Assembly: GCF_002873335.1 (NCBI RefSeq)
Contig: NZ_MCUW01000010.1
Coordinates: 331,183 to 345,449, forward strand
DNA from: Vibrio sp. 10N.286.49.B1
Lineage (GTDB): Bacteria; Pseudomonadota; Gammaproteobacteria; Enterobacterales; Vibrionaceae
DNA: 14,267 bases
Direction of reading: 5' to 3'
This document shows, piece after piece, positions 14,200 to 14,267 of the stretch (positions are counted from its first letter, which is position 1; each line of letters opens with the position of its first letter). The notes beneath the pieces are model-generated. The model had not been told where the DNA came from. It saw nothing but the letters and a program-made list of their open reading frames with translations, and did not search any database. Both the position numbers and the translations under genes were made by a program.

Positions 14200-14267
14200 A
14201 TGGATGTTTCTCAAGCTCTAAACATAATTAATGATTGGAAACCTAGCAGCGTTGAGACTTTGTCTGA

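Noticed and set aside
14200..14267. Frame open to the window end on the plus strand (ATG GAT GTT TCT...) and another on the minus strand ending at 14211.
   Set aside because: The plus ATG sits in the T-tract of the terminator without a good ribosome binding site. The minus frame is only 18 codons. Too little is visible to choose either.

Overview
The window looks like chromosomal DNA of a marine gammaproteobacterium, most likely a Vibrio or close relative. This is inferred from moderate GC, codon use and the gene repertoire (BCCT carrier, M19 dipeptidase, LysR regulators, a chemoreceptor). There is no rRNA, tRNA, CRISPR array, intact insertion sequence or phage gene.

Region 1 (1-7779) is a minus-strand cluster read from right to left: a RidA-family deaminase (GTG start), an NAD(P)-dependent aldehyde dehydrogenase, an unusual M19 'membrane dipeptidase', a BCCT betaine/carnitine-type transporter, a 583-residue protein of unknown function, and a DUF3726-type protein whose start overlaps the previous stop (ATGA). 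A LysR-type regulator (7780-8691, +) is divergent from ridA and is the natural candidate controller. Together the genes read as uptake and catabolism of a zwitterionic or quaternary amine: BCCT imports it, the M19 variant and two unknown proteins handle it, RidA clears reactive imines, and the aldehyde dehydrogenase oxidises a semialdehyde. The substrate cannot be read from the sequence, and no demethylase, amine oxidase or aminotransferase lies in the window. The gaps between these genes are large (117-157 bp). Two hold strong hairpins and one holds a 13-bp tandem repeat, so expression is probably adjusted gene by gene within the operon.

Region 2 (8692-10376, +) holds a GNAT acetyltransferase followed after 28 bp by a second LysR-type regulator. 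A 13-bp inverted repeat lies between the first LysR gene and the GNAT gene.

Region 3 (10377-11217) is about 840 bp without a normal gene. It holds a possible 48-codon single-pass membrane ORF whose frame stays open past its stop, an integron attC-like inverted repeat, another imperfect stem-loop, and a flagellar-type promoter-like element before the next gene.

Region 4 (11218-14199, +) holds a methyl-accepting chemotaxis protein with an apparently cytoplasmic Cache-like sensor and one central membrane hairpin. It is followed by a membrane-anchored, PhnD-like substrate-binding-fold protein that looks short at its C terminus. A strong intrinsic terminator closes this unit. No gene can be assigned with confidence after 14200.
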